This document shows, piece after piece, positions 22,299-31,949 of a DNA stretch of 64,000 bases. Numbering within the stretch: the first letter of the stretch is position 1; every line of letters starts with the position of its first letter. The position numbers and the translations under genes were made by a program. The stretch spans positions 1-64,000 of the forward strand of contig JAAMPI010000057.1 in the NCBI GenBank assembly GCA_013054445.1, given 5' to 3'. Below the pieces are notes generated by a model. The model worked only from the letters and a program-made list of their open reading frames with translations. It was not told the origin of the DNA and did not search any database. This DNA is from Cudoniella acicularis (taxonomy: Eukaryota; Ascomycota; Leotiomycetes; Helotiales; Helotiaceae).

Positions 22299-23090
22299 AT
22301 GGACGCCAACGCCTTTCAAGCTGGCGACAGCAAGCAAGCTAATGGTTGCGGAGATGTCATCTCGGGAGGGAGTACAGGCTTGGTATATCTCCTTGATTCT
22401 GGGTATGTGCGAAAGACAGCGTACTCAGATAAAACTCGAAAACAGAGTCTTCGAGACATTGAGCTCGAATACAGAATCTATCAGAGGCTTCCGCGGCATG
22501 ACCGTCTCCTGAAAATGATGGGCTATTCCCCAGAGAGTGGCCTTGATCTTGAGTACATGCCAAATGGCAACCTCAGAGAATTTCTACAGACAGAAGCTGT
22601 AAATTCGGGACTCACCCAGCGACTTCAATGGGCGTGTGATGCCGCCGAAGCATTGCACCTTTTACATTCCCACAATGTCATTCACTGCGACGTGAAGCCT
22701 GAGAACTACTTAGTGGATTCCAAATTCCGGCTACGTATCATAGACTTTTCAGGTTCATCCATGGACGGATCGTACTTCTCAGCATTGGAGACCGTCAGAT
22801 TCTGCCTCCCTCGTCCCTGGGAGGCGCCATCAACGATCGTGACAGACCTGTTCGCCTTAGGCTCAACTATCTACGAGATCATGACCGGCATGCAACCGTA
22901 TGCACAGTATAAAGACGAGGAGGTGGAGACCTTCTTCCGGAGAGGGATATTCCCGCCTGTGGATAATATACATTGCGGGGAATTGATCAAAAGATGTTGG
23001 CATGGCGAGGTTCGTTCAGCTGAGGAGATACAGGTGTCAATCAATTCTGGCATACAGAACTTAATTGGTATGCTTCTTTCACTAAACTAA
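22299..23090 (+). CDS. orphan Ser/Thr protein kinase
   Basis: A single kinase domain of about 263 aa. Seen are a Gly-rich loop region (ISGGSTGLVYLL), the ATP-binding Lys (YVRKTAYSD), a hinge (LDLEYMPNGNLREFL), the catalytic loop HCDVKPENYLVD and a magnesium motif changed to IIDFSGSS. A compact C-lobe with an FALGSTIYEIMTGMQPYAQY segment and an RCW follows. The in-frame region 5' of 22299 begins with TTG and has no ATG, so I place the start at the ATG at 22299; an upstream exon is possible. A GTATGC...TACAG intron near 23070-23105 could extend the C-terminus. Fungi carry many such small kinases, often fast-evolving and near HET or NLR genes. The role is unknown. Confidence 0.75.
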   Translation: MDANAFQAGDSKQANGCGDVISGGSTGLVYLLDSGYVRKTAYSDKTRKQSLRDIELEYRIYQRLPRHDRLLKMMGYSPESGLDLEYMPNGNLREFLQTEAVNSGLTQRLQWACDAAEALHLLHSHNVIHCDVKPENYLVDSKFRLRIIDFSGSSMDGSYFSALETVRFCLPRPWEAPSTIVTDLFALGSTIYEIMTGMQPYAQYKDEEVETFFRRGIFPPVDNIHCGELIKRCWHGEVRSAEEIQVSINSGIQNLIGMLLSLN

Positions 23091-23215
23091 ATTACTCCAA
23101 TACAGCTCAGCAACGATCGCGAACTTTTTCTAACGATCTTTGACAGGTGTGACTGGCGAGGCTCCAAGTCCGATCAAGCGCTGATCCATATCGTCTCTGC
23201 ATTCTCCTTAAGGGC

Positions 23216-23413
23216 CTACCGAGAATATCCCTCGTCATCGCAATCTGGACAATCGTCCCTCCTTCTTGATGAGCCGGTTTCCTTTTCCTTCAAGTCGTTG
23301 CCCGTACAGTCCGAACCACGGTTGCGGGCGGCCTGGCGTCTTTTCGTTCGGATAAAGTGTTTGATCCGATGCCCGCACTTATGGATGTACGTGGAAAATT
23401 CATTGTCGCACAT
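23216..23413 (-). CDS. small Cys/His-rich protein, 65 aa
   Basis: A short intronless frame, MCDNEFSTYIHKCGHRIKHF at the start and DDCPDCDDEGYSR at the end. The Cys-Gly-His near residue 13 and the terminal Cys-Pro-x-Cys resemble a group of small fungal proteins with an MC...CGH start and a CPxC end, probably metal-binding. No function is established that I can name. It is convergent with the kinase and separated from it by about 125 bases. Confidence 0.5.
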   Translation of the reverse strand: MCDNEFSTYIHKCGHRIKHFIRTKRRQAARNRGSDCTGNDLKEKETGSSRRRDDCPDCDDEGYSR

Positions 23414-24464
23414 ACCTGCGTATAGTATATGCGAAAGGAGTTGATTGAATGTGTTTGTACCGACTAAGATTTTGGAGCACTCAGTGTCTGAAACGTTTAC
23501 GAAATGGATGGGGTTCCTTACAGTATGCTATATCTCAATGGTCTTAAAACTGAGGTGCCAGTCTTGTGGACAGGGAAACCTTTATAGTGAAGTGTGCGGG
23601 GTCACTCGGCCACATGCTGTGGTTGATAAGTCGAGTGACAGGTGTGGGACCAGGTATGGAACTCCGTAGACTTACGCTGATACGCTGATGCCCAGGCTTA
23701 TCCATATGTCGTACATGGTAGATAACGCAAACTAGCCTTTTTGAATAATTTTCAAAAAGGGCTTCACAGTAGAAATCTAAAAATTATCAACTACTAACGC
23801 GCGCTTCGCACGCCAAGGCGATCTGGTGGCGCGTCACTTGGCCATCAAGCGTCCCACACCACGGCTCCCGTGATCGTGAAAGTAAAACCTTCGTTTCGGG
23901 GCACAGATAGGGTGGGTTTTCAGGTTCGTGTTTTTGGAAACCTAGATATAGTAACTTACAGGTATGTGGCCTCTTGGTGCAGAAAAGTGGCGCATTCCCA
24001 ATGACAGAAGTCGAAGAACCCGTGAAAAGTTTTGAGGATTTCGCGATCGACCTCACGAAGAGGAACGAAAAAGAGACTCATCGTTTTCAGGTAATTAACC
24101 TACCTCCAACAATTGGCTCAAGACAAGCAGTAAAAATCTGCAAGCAGAAATCTACTAAGTTAGTAGATAATCCCTTTTTTTGGAATCTATCGAAAGGCTA
24201 GTACTATAGAAATCTACTAACTTAGACTACTAAACTTTGCCGAAAAATTCCCGTTTTCCCGATATACTCCGAGCGGAGCAAAAAGTCGCCGATTTTTGCT
24301 CTGTGTGCAACCGCCAAAATCGGCCAGCAATTTTCTCCTCCGGCTAAGAACGCGACGAACTTTTGGCGATCTTCGAATGGCTGCCAAACTTCAATGACTC
24401 TCACTAAGCGCAGAAACCAAACTCTTCCTTTCTTTCAAACTGTTCTGCGCTCTGCCTAGAACGA
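23414..24464. other. intergenic DNA with short inverted repeats
   Basis: No supported gene. A coding-like scrap (EEPVKSFEDFAIDLTKRNEK) ends at a GTAATT near 24091 and may be a gene fragment. The block TAGAAATCTA occurs near 23770 and again near 24187. ATCTACTAAGTTAGTAGAT (24150-24168) is a near-perfect palindrome whose arm recurs at 24190-24205. These look like termini of small non-autonomous elements. Confidence 0.35.
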
Positions 24465-24650
24465 TGAACCTCTACGACTTTCAGCCCTCGTATCCAAGGG
24501 GAATCGCTCCTTTATCGCCGCCGGTGCGAATCACTACGTTGCTACCTTCGACGAGACAACCGTCCTTAAGTTTCCTGTTGTGCCGCGAGAAGAGCAAATG
24601 AAATACCCGGCTGGAGGACAAAGATTTCGGAGTAGCGTTCGGTTGGGCAC
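24465..24650 (+). pseudogene. protein kinase N-terminal fragment
   Basis: An ATG at 24465 starts MNLYDFQPSYPR. After a one-base frame change in a GGGG run at 24498-24501 the text continues GNRSFIAAGANHYVATFDET, TVLKFPVVPREEQMKY. This is the beginning of the fungal kinase type whose N-lobe reads FIAAGANHYVATFDDTTVLKFP, with the ATP-binding Lys. The rest of the domain (hinge, HRD, DFG) is absent; from 24650 the sequence is low in coding signal. It is a truncated copy, unrelated in detail to the intact kinase at 22299. Confidence 0.55.
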
Positions 24651-24849
24651 GATAATGGCAGACATGACGATGGTGAGCATAATAGCGGGCACGACGATGG
24701 CGGCAACGGCCATCGCAGGGCATAATAAGCACAGCATGACAAGCACGGCAGAAGGACTCCAAAGGCTGGCTTCTATCTCCATTTGCCTGTCTATATAACT
24801 ATTACGCCAAAAGGGCGACGAAGCCTAACTCTACTGCATAGCAACAGGT

Positions 24850-25330
24850 CGCGAAGCCAGCGCGAGCCTGCCTTAAACCGATCCAAGCTAAGGACTAGTA
24901 TATTGATTCTCTGCCCCTCGTACGGTAATCTCATCTTCTATATCCTTACCACATCCGCGCCACTAGGGCTCTCTATGGTTCTGGCACAATCTCATCTTCC
25001 GTAACCGTTGTTCCGCTCATCTGCACTACTGAGGCTCTCGCAGGCGCTAGCGCTTTGCTCATCCGCGCCACCTTGGCATTTGGCTCTAGCGCCTCTGCCT
25101 CTTACGTTTCCGACTACCGTTCGCCTTGTCCGTGGTGGCTTCCTCTGCCTCTAACGTAGCACTTTTACACTTCCGACCACGTTTGCCCTTGCCTTTGGCT
25201 TCTTTAGCAGCCTCTTTTCTAGCACGCTTCGCTCGTGCCTCCTTAAGGCCCTCATAGCTCATGACCTCCGCCTTCTCTAGTACTAACGACTTAGTTAATC
25301 GTTAAACTTTAGCTTTGTTATTAATTATAG
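24850..25330 (-). mobile_element. Fot1/pogo-type transposase relic, C-terminal tail
   Basis: Read on the minus strand from about 25260 the sequence gives VMSYEGLKEARAKRARKEAA, then KEAKGKGKRGRKCKSATLEA and EEATTDKANGSRKRKRQRR. Degenerate ARMS- and ARM-type repeats follow downstream. This Lys/Arg/Ala-rich tail with an SYED-like start is characteristic of the C-terminus of fungal Fot1/pogo transposases. Stops interrupt it after about 70 codons. It is on the opposite strand from the N-terminal relic at 18455-18835 and is probably a different copy. Confidence 0.6.
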
Positions 25331-25499
25331 TCAAGAATCGAATTTAGTCGTCCTAGAGGGCATCCTTAGTAAAGAATGTTTAGACAGCTTTAATAAGCTT
25401 TAGTACGTGCCTCTATAAGTTCTATTTACTCGTATTATTAAGTATATAAGTATCCTATTTAATAATTAGATTTTATAGTAATATAAAAGCCTCTACTAA

Positions 25500-25770
25500 T
25501 ACTAGTATTATAGTATAGTAGGGATGCTGGCACTGGTGCTGGCGCCAGGTCACGTGGTTCGTATACACGTGACCTAGACGAAGGAGGATAAAAGGCGTGT
25601 TCTTAGGCAGCGTAGCTTCTTCTTCTTAAGTTAAATTAATGTCTATTTAAACTCCCTCCTTTTTAGGTTATATCTGTCTTATAATAGACGTTTATAGTAT
25701 TATGTCTTAGAGATAAGACCTTACCTTTATCTTATCGACTTTAGAATAGTTAAGTAAGTAAAAGGCTTTA
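25500..25770. mobile_element. LTR-like sequence with a 9-bp hairpin
   Basis: The stretch carries GCTGGCGCCAGGTCACGTGG and then the inverted arm. GGTCACGTG (25548-25556) and CACGTGACC (25566-25574) pair with a 9-base loop. A TATA-like ATAAAAGGC at about 25588 follows. TCTTCTTCTT and TTAAACTCCCTCC-type blocks and AT-rich decayed DNA come after it. This layout resembles the promoter part of a fungal long terminal repeat. No paired LTR in direct orientation is visible. Confidence 0.4.
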
Positions 25771-26960
25771 GTATATCTCTAAATACTCTATCTAGATTAA
25801 ATAAGAATAAACTATTTATAATAAAACTAGTCTTAATAATCTTTAGTATAAATATTCTTTCTTATACGCTAATAGCCTATATAGGGTAAGCTAGCCGTAA
25901 CAACTATCTTCTTTCTAATTTTACTTTGTTCTCTAGAAGGTTACGTAACCTTACTAGTCCTGATTAGGTTAGCCTAATTTGTTACCTACTAAGCCTAATA
26001 GGGACTATATAAAAGGCTATAATTACTAGGGTTATTATAATAGTTATTTAAGAATATAGTATTTTTTTAGATATATCTAGCTTTTTAAAAGGTTTTTTAT
26101 TATTACTATTTAATACTAGCTTCTTATGAGGAGGAGGCGTTAGTAGGCAAAGAAGTCACGTGTAGCAGGAAAAAGATTCAGTACAGAACTAATCTCTGGC
26201 CCCGAGGGGTCTAGAGAAGCCCCCTTTTTATTAGCTATCTGCCACCGACGGGGGTCCGATGCCAAGACCTAATGATGATAGAAATCAATGGCATTATCTA
26301 GCATCCCGTGCCNCGTATCAAGTGCCCCAGAACCATGATCCTGGATGTCGAAGGTTTGCCACCAACATCATTCCGGACATCCATCGACGATCCAAGCCAC
26401 GTGACGGGCGCCACCTGGCAGGTAAGCGAACCACATCACAATAATCTAATATAAAAGCTAATTACTTCTCAGCTTATTTTTATAATATATAAGACCAGAG
26501 GTATATAATATAGTAGCGGTAGCCTATGTAGTATAGTTCTTAATAAATAGTCTAGATAGAGGTTATAATACTAAGTTAGGTATAGACTTAGTTGAAGATT
26601 AAGCGACGTATCGACTAGTCTCTTAATATATAGCGAATATAGTAGTAGATCTCTCTTATAGGTATTATATAAGGCTTTAGGTCCTTTCTTCTACGTAATC
26701 AGCGACTCGATTCCTAGCGTAAAATATATCTGATTATACGTTATAGAAGAGTAGTCTTAGACACGATCTTATACTACGATTTTCCTATATAGTATAGGTT
26801 ATGTACTATAATACGTATAGGGGTAAGCTATTCCCCTTTATCTTTCTAGGGGGGAGAACTAAAGATAATACTATTATCTATCTTAAATTATACGATAATA
26901 TAATTGTTGGCTGATTTAATAAGAAGGTGAAAAAATTAAGGTGTTGGAAATGGACGCGTT
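25771..26960. other. AT-rich, RIP-like decayed repeat DNA
   Basis: Very AT-rich with frequent TAG/TAA in all frames and TATA/TAGTATAG-type simple sequence, as in mutated transposon bodies. A palindrome AAGGTTACGTAACCTT lies at 25937-25952. A less mutated island at 26150-26440 contains one unresolved base (26313) and CCACGTGACGGGCGCCACC (26397-26415), close to the reverse complement of the LTR-like motif at 25539-25557. No gene. Confidence 0.5.
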
Positions 26961-27643
26961 TTCGCGTTCTCGCTTAGTGGGCCACGCGTGGTGGCCCCTA
27001 CTCTTTCAACAGCACTCTCAGAAACGACCGACAGATCGATTAACTAGTGTTTACAGAGTACATATCTGGGATTCCAATGTCAGCCTCTCCAAGTCCGACT
27101 TCTAAGCTTTGAGAATTAAGAAAGGGGCACTGAATTGTTTGAGGAAATCAAGGTAGACAAATCTTACTGCGCTTGACGATTTTGAGAGGTTCATATTTTC
27201 CCCTGAGCACTTGACTCTTGCGAAGGCGGCTTTTAGCAATGTCGTGGTCCATTCACTGCTTCCAGTTAGAGGCTGCAAAGAAATGCAAGATGACAATAGT
27301 GAATCACGCTACACAAACGTCACTGTAAACTTTCGGATCCTCGCATTCTGAATTACTTAAAAAGAAGGGAGCATATGCGGGCAAAGAATTCGGGAAAGAA
27401 AGATTCTTAATGACACTCGACAAAGGATAAATCAACATATTGTATTTATACAGACCAGAGCTCCTATTTTGTCAAATAACCAAAGAGCTTGCGCACCTAT
27501 CTAGAAAACCAATCTTTTGATACACACTGCGAAAACTCCACGTCCATAATACAGTAGCGAACCCCCAAGTAAATTTTCCAAACACGAGCGCCACCGATTT
27601 CTATAGAGCCCTGTGCCACTTGTACATCTCTCTACTTGGGCCA
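26961..27643. other. intergenic DNA
   Basis: A minus-strand frame at 27102-27296 (GSSEWTTTLLKAAFARVKCS, VRFVYLDFLKQFSAPFLILK) has coding-like composition. It may be the end of a lost gene, but I recognise no family and find no exon to attach. A GGCCACGCGTGGTGGCC inverted element sits near 26980. The right part is the 3' flank of the helicase gene. Confidence 0.35.
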
Positions 27644-30600
27644 CTAAGCCAGTAACTTCATGATATCGCCCATTCTAGTCGTCTTCTCTTTTCTACCTTT
27701 TGCCTTCTCTTGGAAAGCCTTGCCCACCAATTTCCTCTTCTCAGCCTGGACATCGAGCACGCGCTCCTCGATACTACCTTCCATGACGAGTCTCCATACA
27801 GTGCAAGGTCGAGTTTGACCTAGTCTGTGGACACGATCAACAGCTTGATCTTCAATTGCAGGTGCCCACCAACTATCGGCCAAGATGACAGTGTCAGCTG
27901 CAACAAGGTTGAGACCTACGCTACAAACCGACAAACTAGCGAGAAGGATTCTACAATTCGGGTCTTGCTCGAGAACACTCATGCCAGCATCACGAACGTG
28001 TGCAGGCATGCTTCCGTCAATTCTAGTATGCTTCATGCCGGTCTCTTCTAGTTGTTTCTGGATGATGTTCAGGAAACTTGTCCATTGGGAGAAGATAACG
28101 ACTTTGGACTTCGGGTCACGACGAGAAGCTGCGAGAATGCTCATCAAGGCTTCGGTCTTACTGCTCTTAGTATCAATGTCGATATCTTCATCCACAGCCT
28201 TCTCCTCGACAGCGGGGTGAACGAGGCAGTCTTTGTCCGCAAGAACACCGCGACACATAGGACATTTGTGTTGGAGTTCGATAGTACGCTCAATGCATTC
28301 TTGGCCAAAGACATGCTTGCAAGCCGTAATCACAGGATTGTGTAATTCCTCGAGACAGATCGAACACTCATCTCTGCTATCGATGCTGAGTTGCAAAAGC
28401 AGCTGAAGAGCGGCACGATTCTCTTTGGTAAGCACGACCGCTTCATCAGTCTCGAGGATTGCCATGAGGTCAGTGATACGTTCACCACATAGCTTCCAAT
28501 GACAACAAACTCTGGAAGGTATGGAGTCAGCTCATTCATATTCGGGTATGTTTCGGGCGTAGTAGAGCAAGGATAGTGGCTTGAGGTTGCCATAGGGGAG
28601 CTTTCTCGCCCTAAAGCGCGTTTTGGAGCAAAATGACAAGTGGGAAATTAAAAAGCCCAATTATACTCACTGGCGAAGTCGTAACAAGATCTCGAGGAGA
28701 TGTCGATACACATTTTGACCCTTGGCACTACCTTCGGCGTAAATCTTGGCCATACCTTTTGCTTCAGCCCTGCGATTTTTCGGTTAGATCATACTCCTAT
28801 TCATGCAGAGAGAAGAGCTTACTCTAGGGCATCGTATTTCTCCTTTTCATCTCTGCGGAAGGCTATACGATGGACATACTCGGATAATTCTGGCAGCTTC
28901 AAATCTACAAATTTCATATCCTTCTTTCGGCGAAGGCACATTGTCCTCATGATAGATTGTAAAATGAGCTCGGCGTTTGCGTTTCCTAGGGCCAAGGGGC
29001 GGGTAAGAATGGCATTGAATAATTCCATGCGTTCAAGACCTCCAGTGATACCCAAATACTTGAGCATAGAGTAAAGGTCCTTAATCGTGTTGACAATGGG
29101 AGTTCCCGTCAGAACCCATTTTGCCCTTGATAGTAAGCTAGTGGCAGCAACAGCAGACTTCGTAGATGGATTGCGAATAATATGACCTTCGTCAAGGACG
29201 ACTCGAGCCCAATTCGTAGAGAAGAGTCCCTCTGCTCTTGGGATTTTTGCCGCGGTTTTCACGCTTCTGGGCATATACTCAGTACTGAGCGTACCGTACG
29301 TTGTAATGACAACATCGTACTCCTCGAAGTCTCTGTGGGTCATCTTCTTTCTGGTACTGCCATGATATGTCAAGACTTTCAAAGCGTTTTCCTTCTTGAC
29401 GTGTTGTTCCATCTGTTGAACCCAATTCGACATAACGCTAACAGGAGCAATAATCAAAGTTGTACCTGGTCCGCCTTCGAGGATGGTGCTAATCACTTGA
29501 AGAGTTTTACCCAGTCCCATGTCATCCGCAAGGATACCGCCTCGGACCAAAACTGGAGCAGTGTGAGTGCTGAAGTAAGTTGCAATGTTTTGGAAGACAT
29601 TTTGGCGCTCTGGAGAGCGTTTCCACAATTGCACAACATCTATTGAGCCGGGAGGAGGAAGAGCAGGATTCTCTTTCTCCAACATCCAGGCCAAACCTTG
29701 TCGTTGATATGGGAGCAGGATTGACTGTAATTTTTCAGGCTGCTCGGCCATGGGCATCTTGGACAAAACTTCTTCACCCATTCCCCACTCCTCAACAAGC
29801 TTCTCAACATCTCGAGGCCTAAACCTCTCACTATTCTCGACGAAATGACGAATTTCAAGTGCTGATTGAGCCTCTGGCTGGCTGTTTGAAGGCTGGGATG
29901 ATTGCGAAGAGCCATGATAACCTTGTGGTCTCCTTGGAGGGGGAGCTTGTGGTTGCTTGGGTGCCTTTGGGGCAGCAGCGTTGCGTTTCTTCAGAGGCAC
30001 GCGATCACGACCCAACTTAGCTTCTAATTCTGCCCGCGCGATAGGCTCGGAGGGCCCGAAGACCTTGAGCAGAATTGGACAGTCGTATCCTGTCTTCTCG
30101 CCAGCAAGAGTGCCTTCAAGAACGATAGTTCTTGCGTCCTTTCAAATCATGAGCGGATGCAAGAAGTAGCTTGAAGGGACTTACCAAGTACGGTGCGAGT
30201 TTCGCAGCGAGTTGTCTAGGTAAATGGCCAATTTGGATGCTCTGGACATTATTGATTCTAATAGCATTCGAGTCATACGGATTTCCTGGCTCTCTCCGGA
30301 TCATGACTTGCTCTCCAACAGTCGCGACACCGTTGTAGTATCTGATACCCACGATTTTGCATCGATGGCACCAACACAGGTCCAACCAAGACCTTCGTCA
30401 ACATCTTGACTAAGATCAATGATCTCGTCTTGCTCGTTTGAATCTGCCCAAGCATCACGAGAGTTGAGAGACTGGCTCGAACGCGATTGTGAACTAGAAG
30501 CTTGGTTCACGGTGCGGGCCTGCTTGAGTAGCGAAGGCTGATTTTCATCGTCTCCAGTCAGATCAACTGTCTGAGCAGAACGTTTCCCGAGGTTCGACAT
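27644..30600 (-). CDS. HLTF/Rad5-like SNF2 helicase and RING E3 ligase with HIRAN domain
   Basis: Proteins of this layout act in DNA damage tolerance by remodelling stalled replication forks and polyubiquitinating PCNA. Four exons: 30185-30600, 28823-30138, 28671-28769 and 27644-28511, all GT-AG. Predicted length is about 899 aa. HIRAN domain at about residues 75-140 (IVGIRYYNGVATVGEQVMIR, NPYDSNAIRI). SNF2 ATPase with Walker A ILADDMGLGKTLQ near 345 and DEGH near 455. RING finger CSICLEEL...CKHVFG...CPMC at about 663-700, inside the helicase as in HLTF and Rad5. Helicase C-terminal domain with VVIFSQWTSFLNII and AVDRVHRLGQTRPC. A one-base deletion in the A4 run at 30355-30358 breaks the HIRAN frame; the exons sum to 2699 nt, one short of a multiple of three. 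Rad5 itself is usually longer; the layout is nearer HLTF. Confidence 0.9.
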
Positions 30601-31327
30601 GGCGGCTAAAGAGAATCCTTTACGCACGTCGATGGAAATGGATGGATATTGTCAAGCCGCGGCGGCGCGTCGTCTACGAGTTGAGGCTTGGGGTTCGCGT
30701 TTGGTATTGTGATCTGCAGCAAGGATAATATGCGCTAGTATCGCGCCAACACGTGATTCACCCCCTCTTCATACGTCACTTCCCTCCAAAGAGCAACCCC
30801 AATAATTGAAGTTTTTGCTTCTTATAAGAAATATTCAAGGGAATTCACAGCAGAAACTCTTTGCTAATATCTTGCTAGTGACTCTTTGTTGTCTATATAC
30901 TGAAACCGCGCTATGCGACACTAATGTTCTCGACCTTCCTGTAAACGGAGCTCGAATACATTTTATTCTCAACTCTGCGCATAATTCTATCTATACTACT
31001 AACAGTGTCCCTTTTCCCTTTCCTTCTCTTGTATCTAAGTGTTATTTCATATGAGAGTAACTCATGGACAGACCCCTGTTATTTTCAGATCCCCAACTTT
31101 TCAACTTCCCTGCTTTCCACCTGCAACCCCATCCTGGCATCGTCATGATCACCGAAGAGCCCCTCCAAAAATCCAAGTACCACAACCCTGCAAAGCAAAA
31201 TCAGATAATGATAAGATAACCGCTCTTCCTGGTTATAAGCATCCAAAACTATACACTGTCCGATCTTCGGTTTTTAATATTTCTCGTATATCGCTCAAAC
31301 ACATAAACCAACCAAACCAATCACAAA
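30601..31327. promoter_or_regulatory. divergent promoter region, helicase gene / Pmp3-like gene
   Basis: 727 bases separate the two start codons. The right half is pyrimidine-rich with CCCTTTTCCCTTTCC-type runs just upstream of the Pmp3-like gene, as in many fungal promoters. No discrete operator is recognised. Confidence 0.4.
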
Positions 31328-31778
31328 ATGTTAGAACGCCTAACAATCTTCCTAATAAACATCTTCCTCCCACCCATCTCCGTCATGCTTGTAATTAATT
31401 TCCCCTCACCCTCTATTTATATTTCTCTGTTCAGACCACTCCTAACACACGACTCAGATAGCAGGCGTAGGTCCCGACGCCCTAATCAACACCCTCCTCT
31501 TCATCTGCGGCGTAATCCCCGGCCATGTTCACGCCTTCTACATCTCTTGCACGTATTTCCATAGGGAAAGAAAGGTGAGGAAAGGACGGTATCCTGGTGG
31601 AAGAAAAACAGGAATATATAGTGAAAGGGTGTGGAATGGAGGTGTGAGTTGGGAGCGGGTGAGGGAGTTGAAGGAGATGGAACAGGGCCTTGTGGTAGAG
31701 AAGAGGAGGAGTAGGGGCGGTAGAAAGGGGAATGGAAATAATGGCCAAGTTGTGGAGAGGGAAATTTCGTGGGTCTGA
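31328..31778 (+). CDS. Pmp3-family proteolipid with long charged tail
   Basis: Pmp3/UPF0057 proteolipids are tiny plasma-membrane proteins linked to membrane potential and cation tolerance. Exons 31328-31390 and 31458-31778 (intron 31391-31457, GTAATT...CTCAG) give 127 aa. The two membrane helices are typical: LTIFLINIFLPPISVMLIAG and ALINTLLFICGVIPGHVHAF, the latter with the family's GxIPGxxHAFYI turn. The usual family member ends soon after; here about 70 further residues follow, rich in Arg, Lys, Gly and Glu (RERKVRKGRYPGG, EKRRSRGGRKGNGNN). Long-tailed members are known in filamentous fungi. The splice brings the two helices together in phase, so I trust the model. Confidence 0.85.
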
Positions 31779-31949
31779 TACAGTTCAGGGATGAGAAAGT
31801 GAGACTGTGACCAAGAGTATCTGCGTTGCGCAAGGCAAAAAAATAACTTCCCAAATGAAGACTCTGCGCGTATTGAACGTTCCATTCGTGGTATAAAACT
31901 CTCCTGAATCTGTCTATACAATTATTCTCGGGATCTTCCAAGTTTTCAC

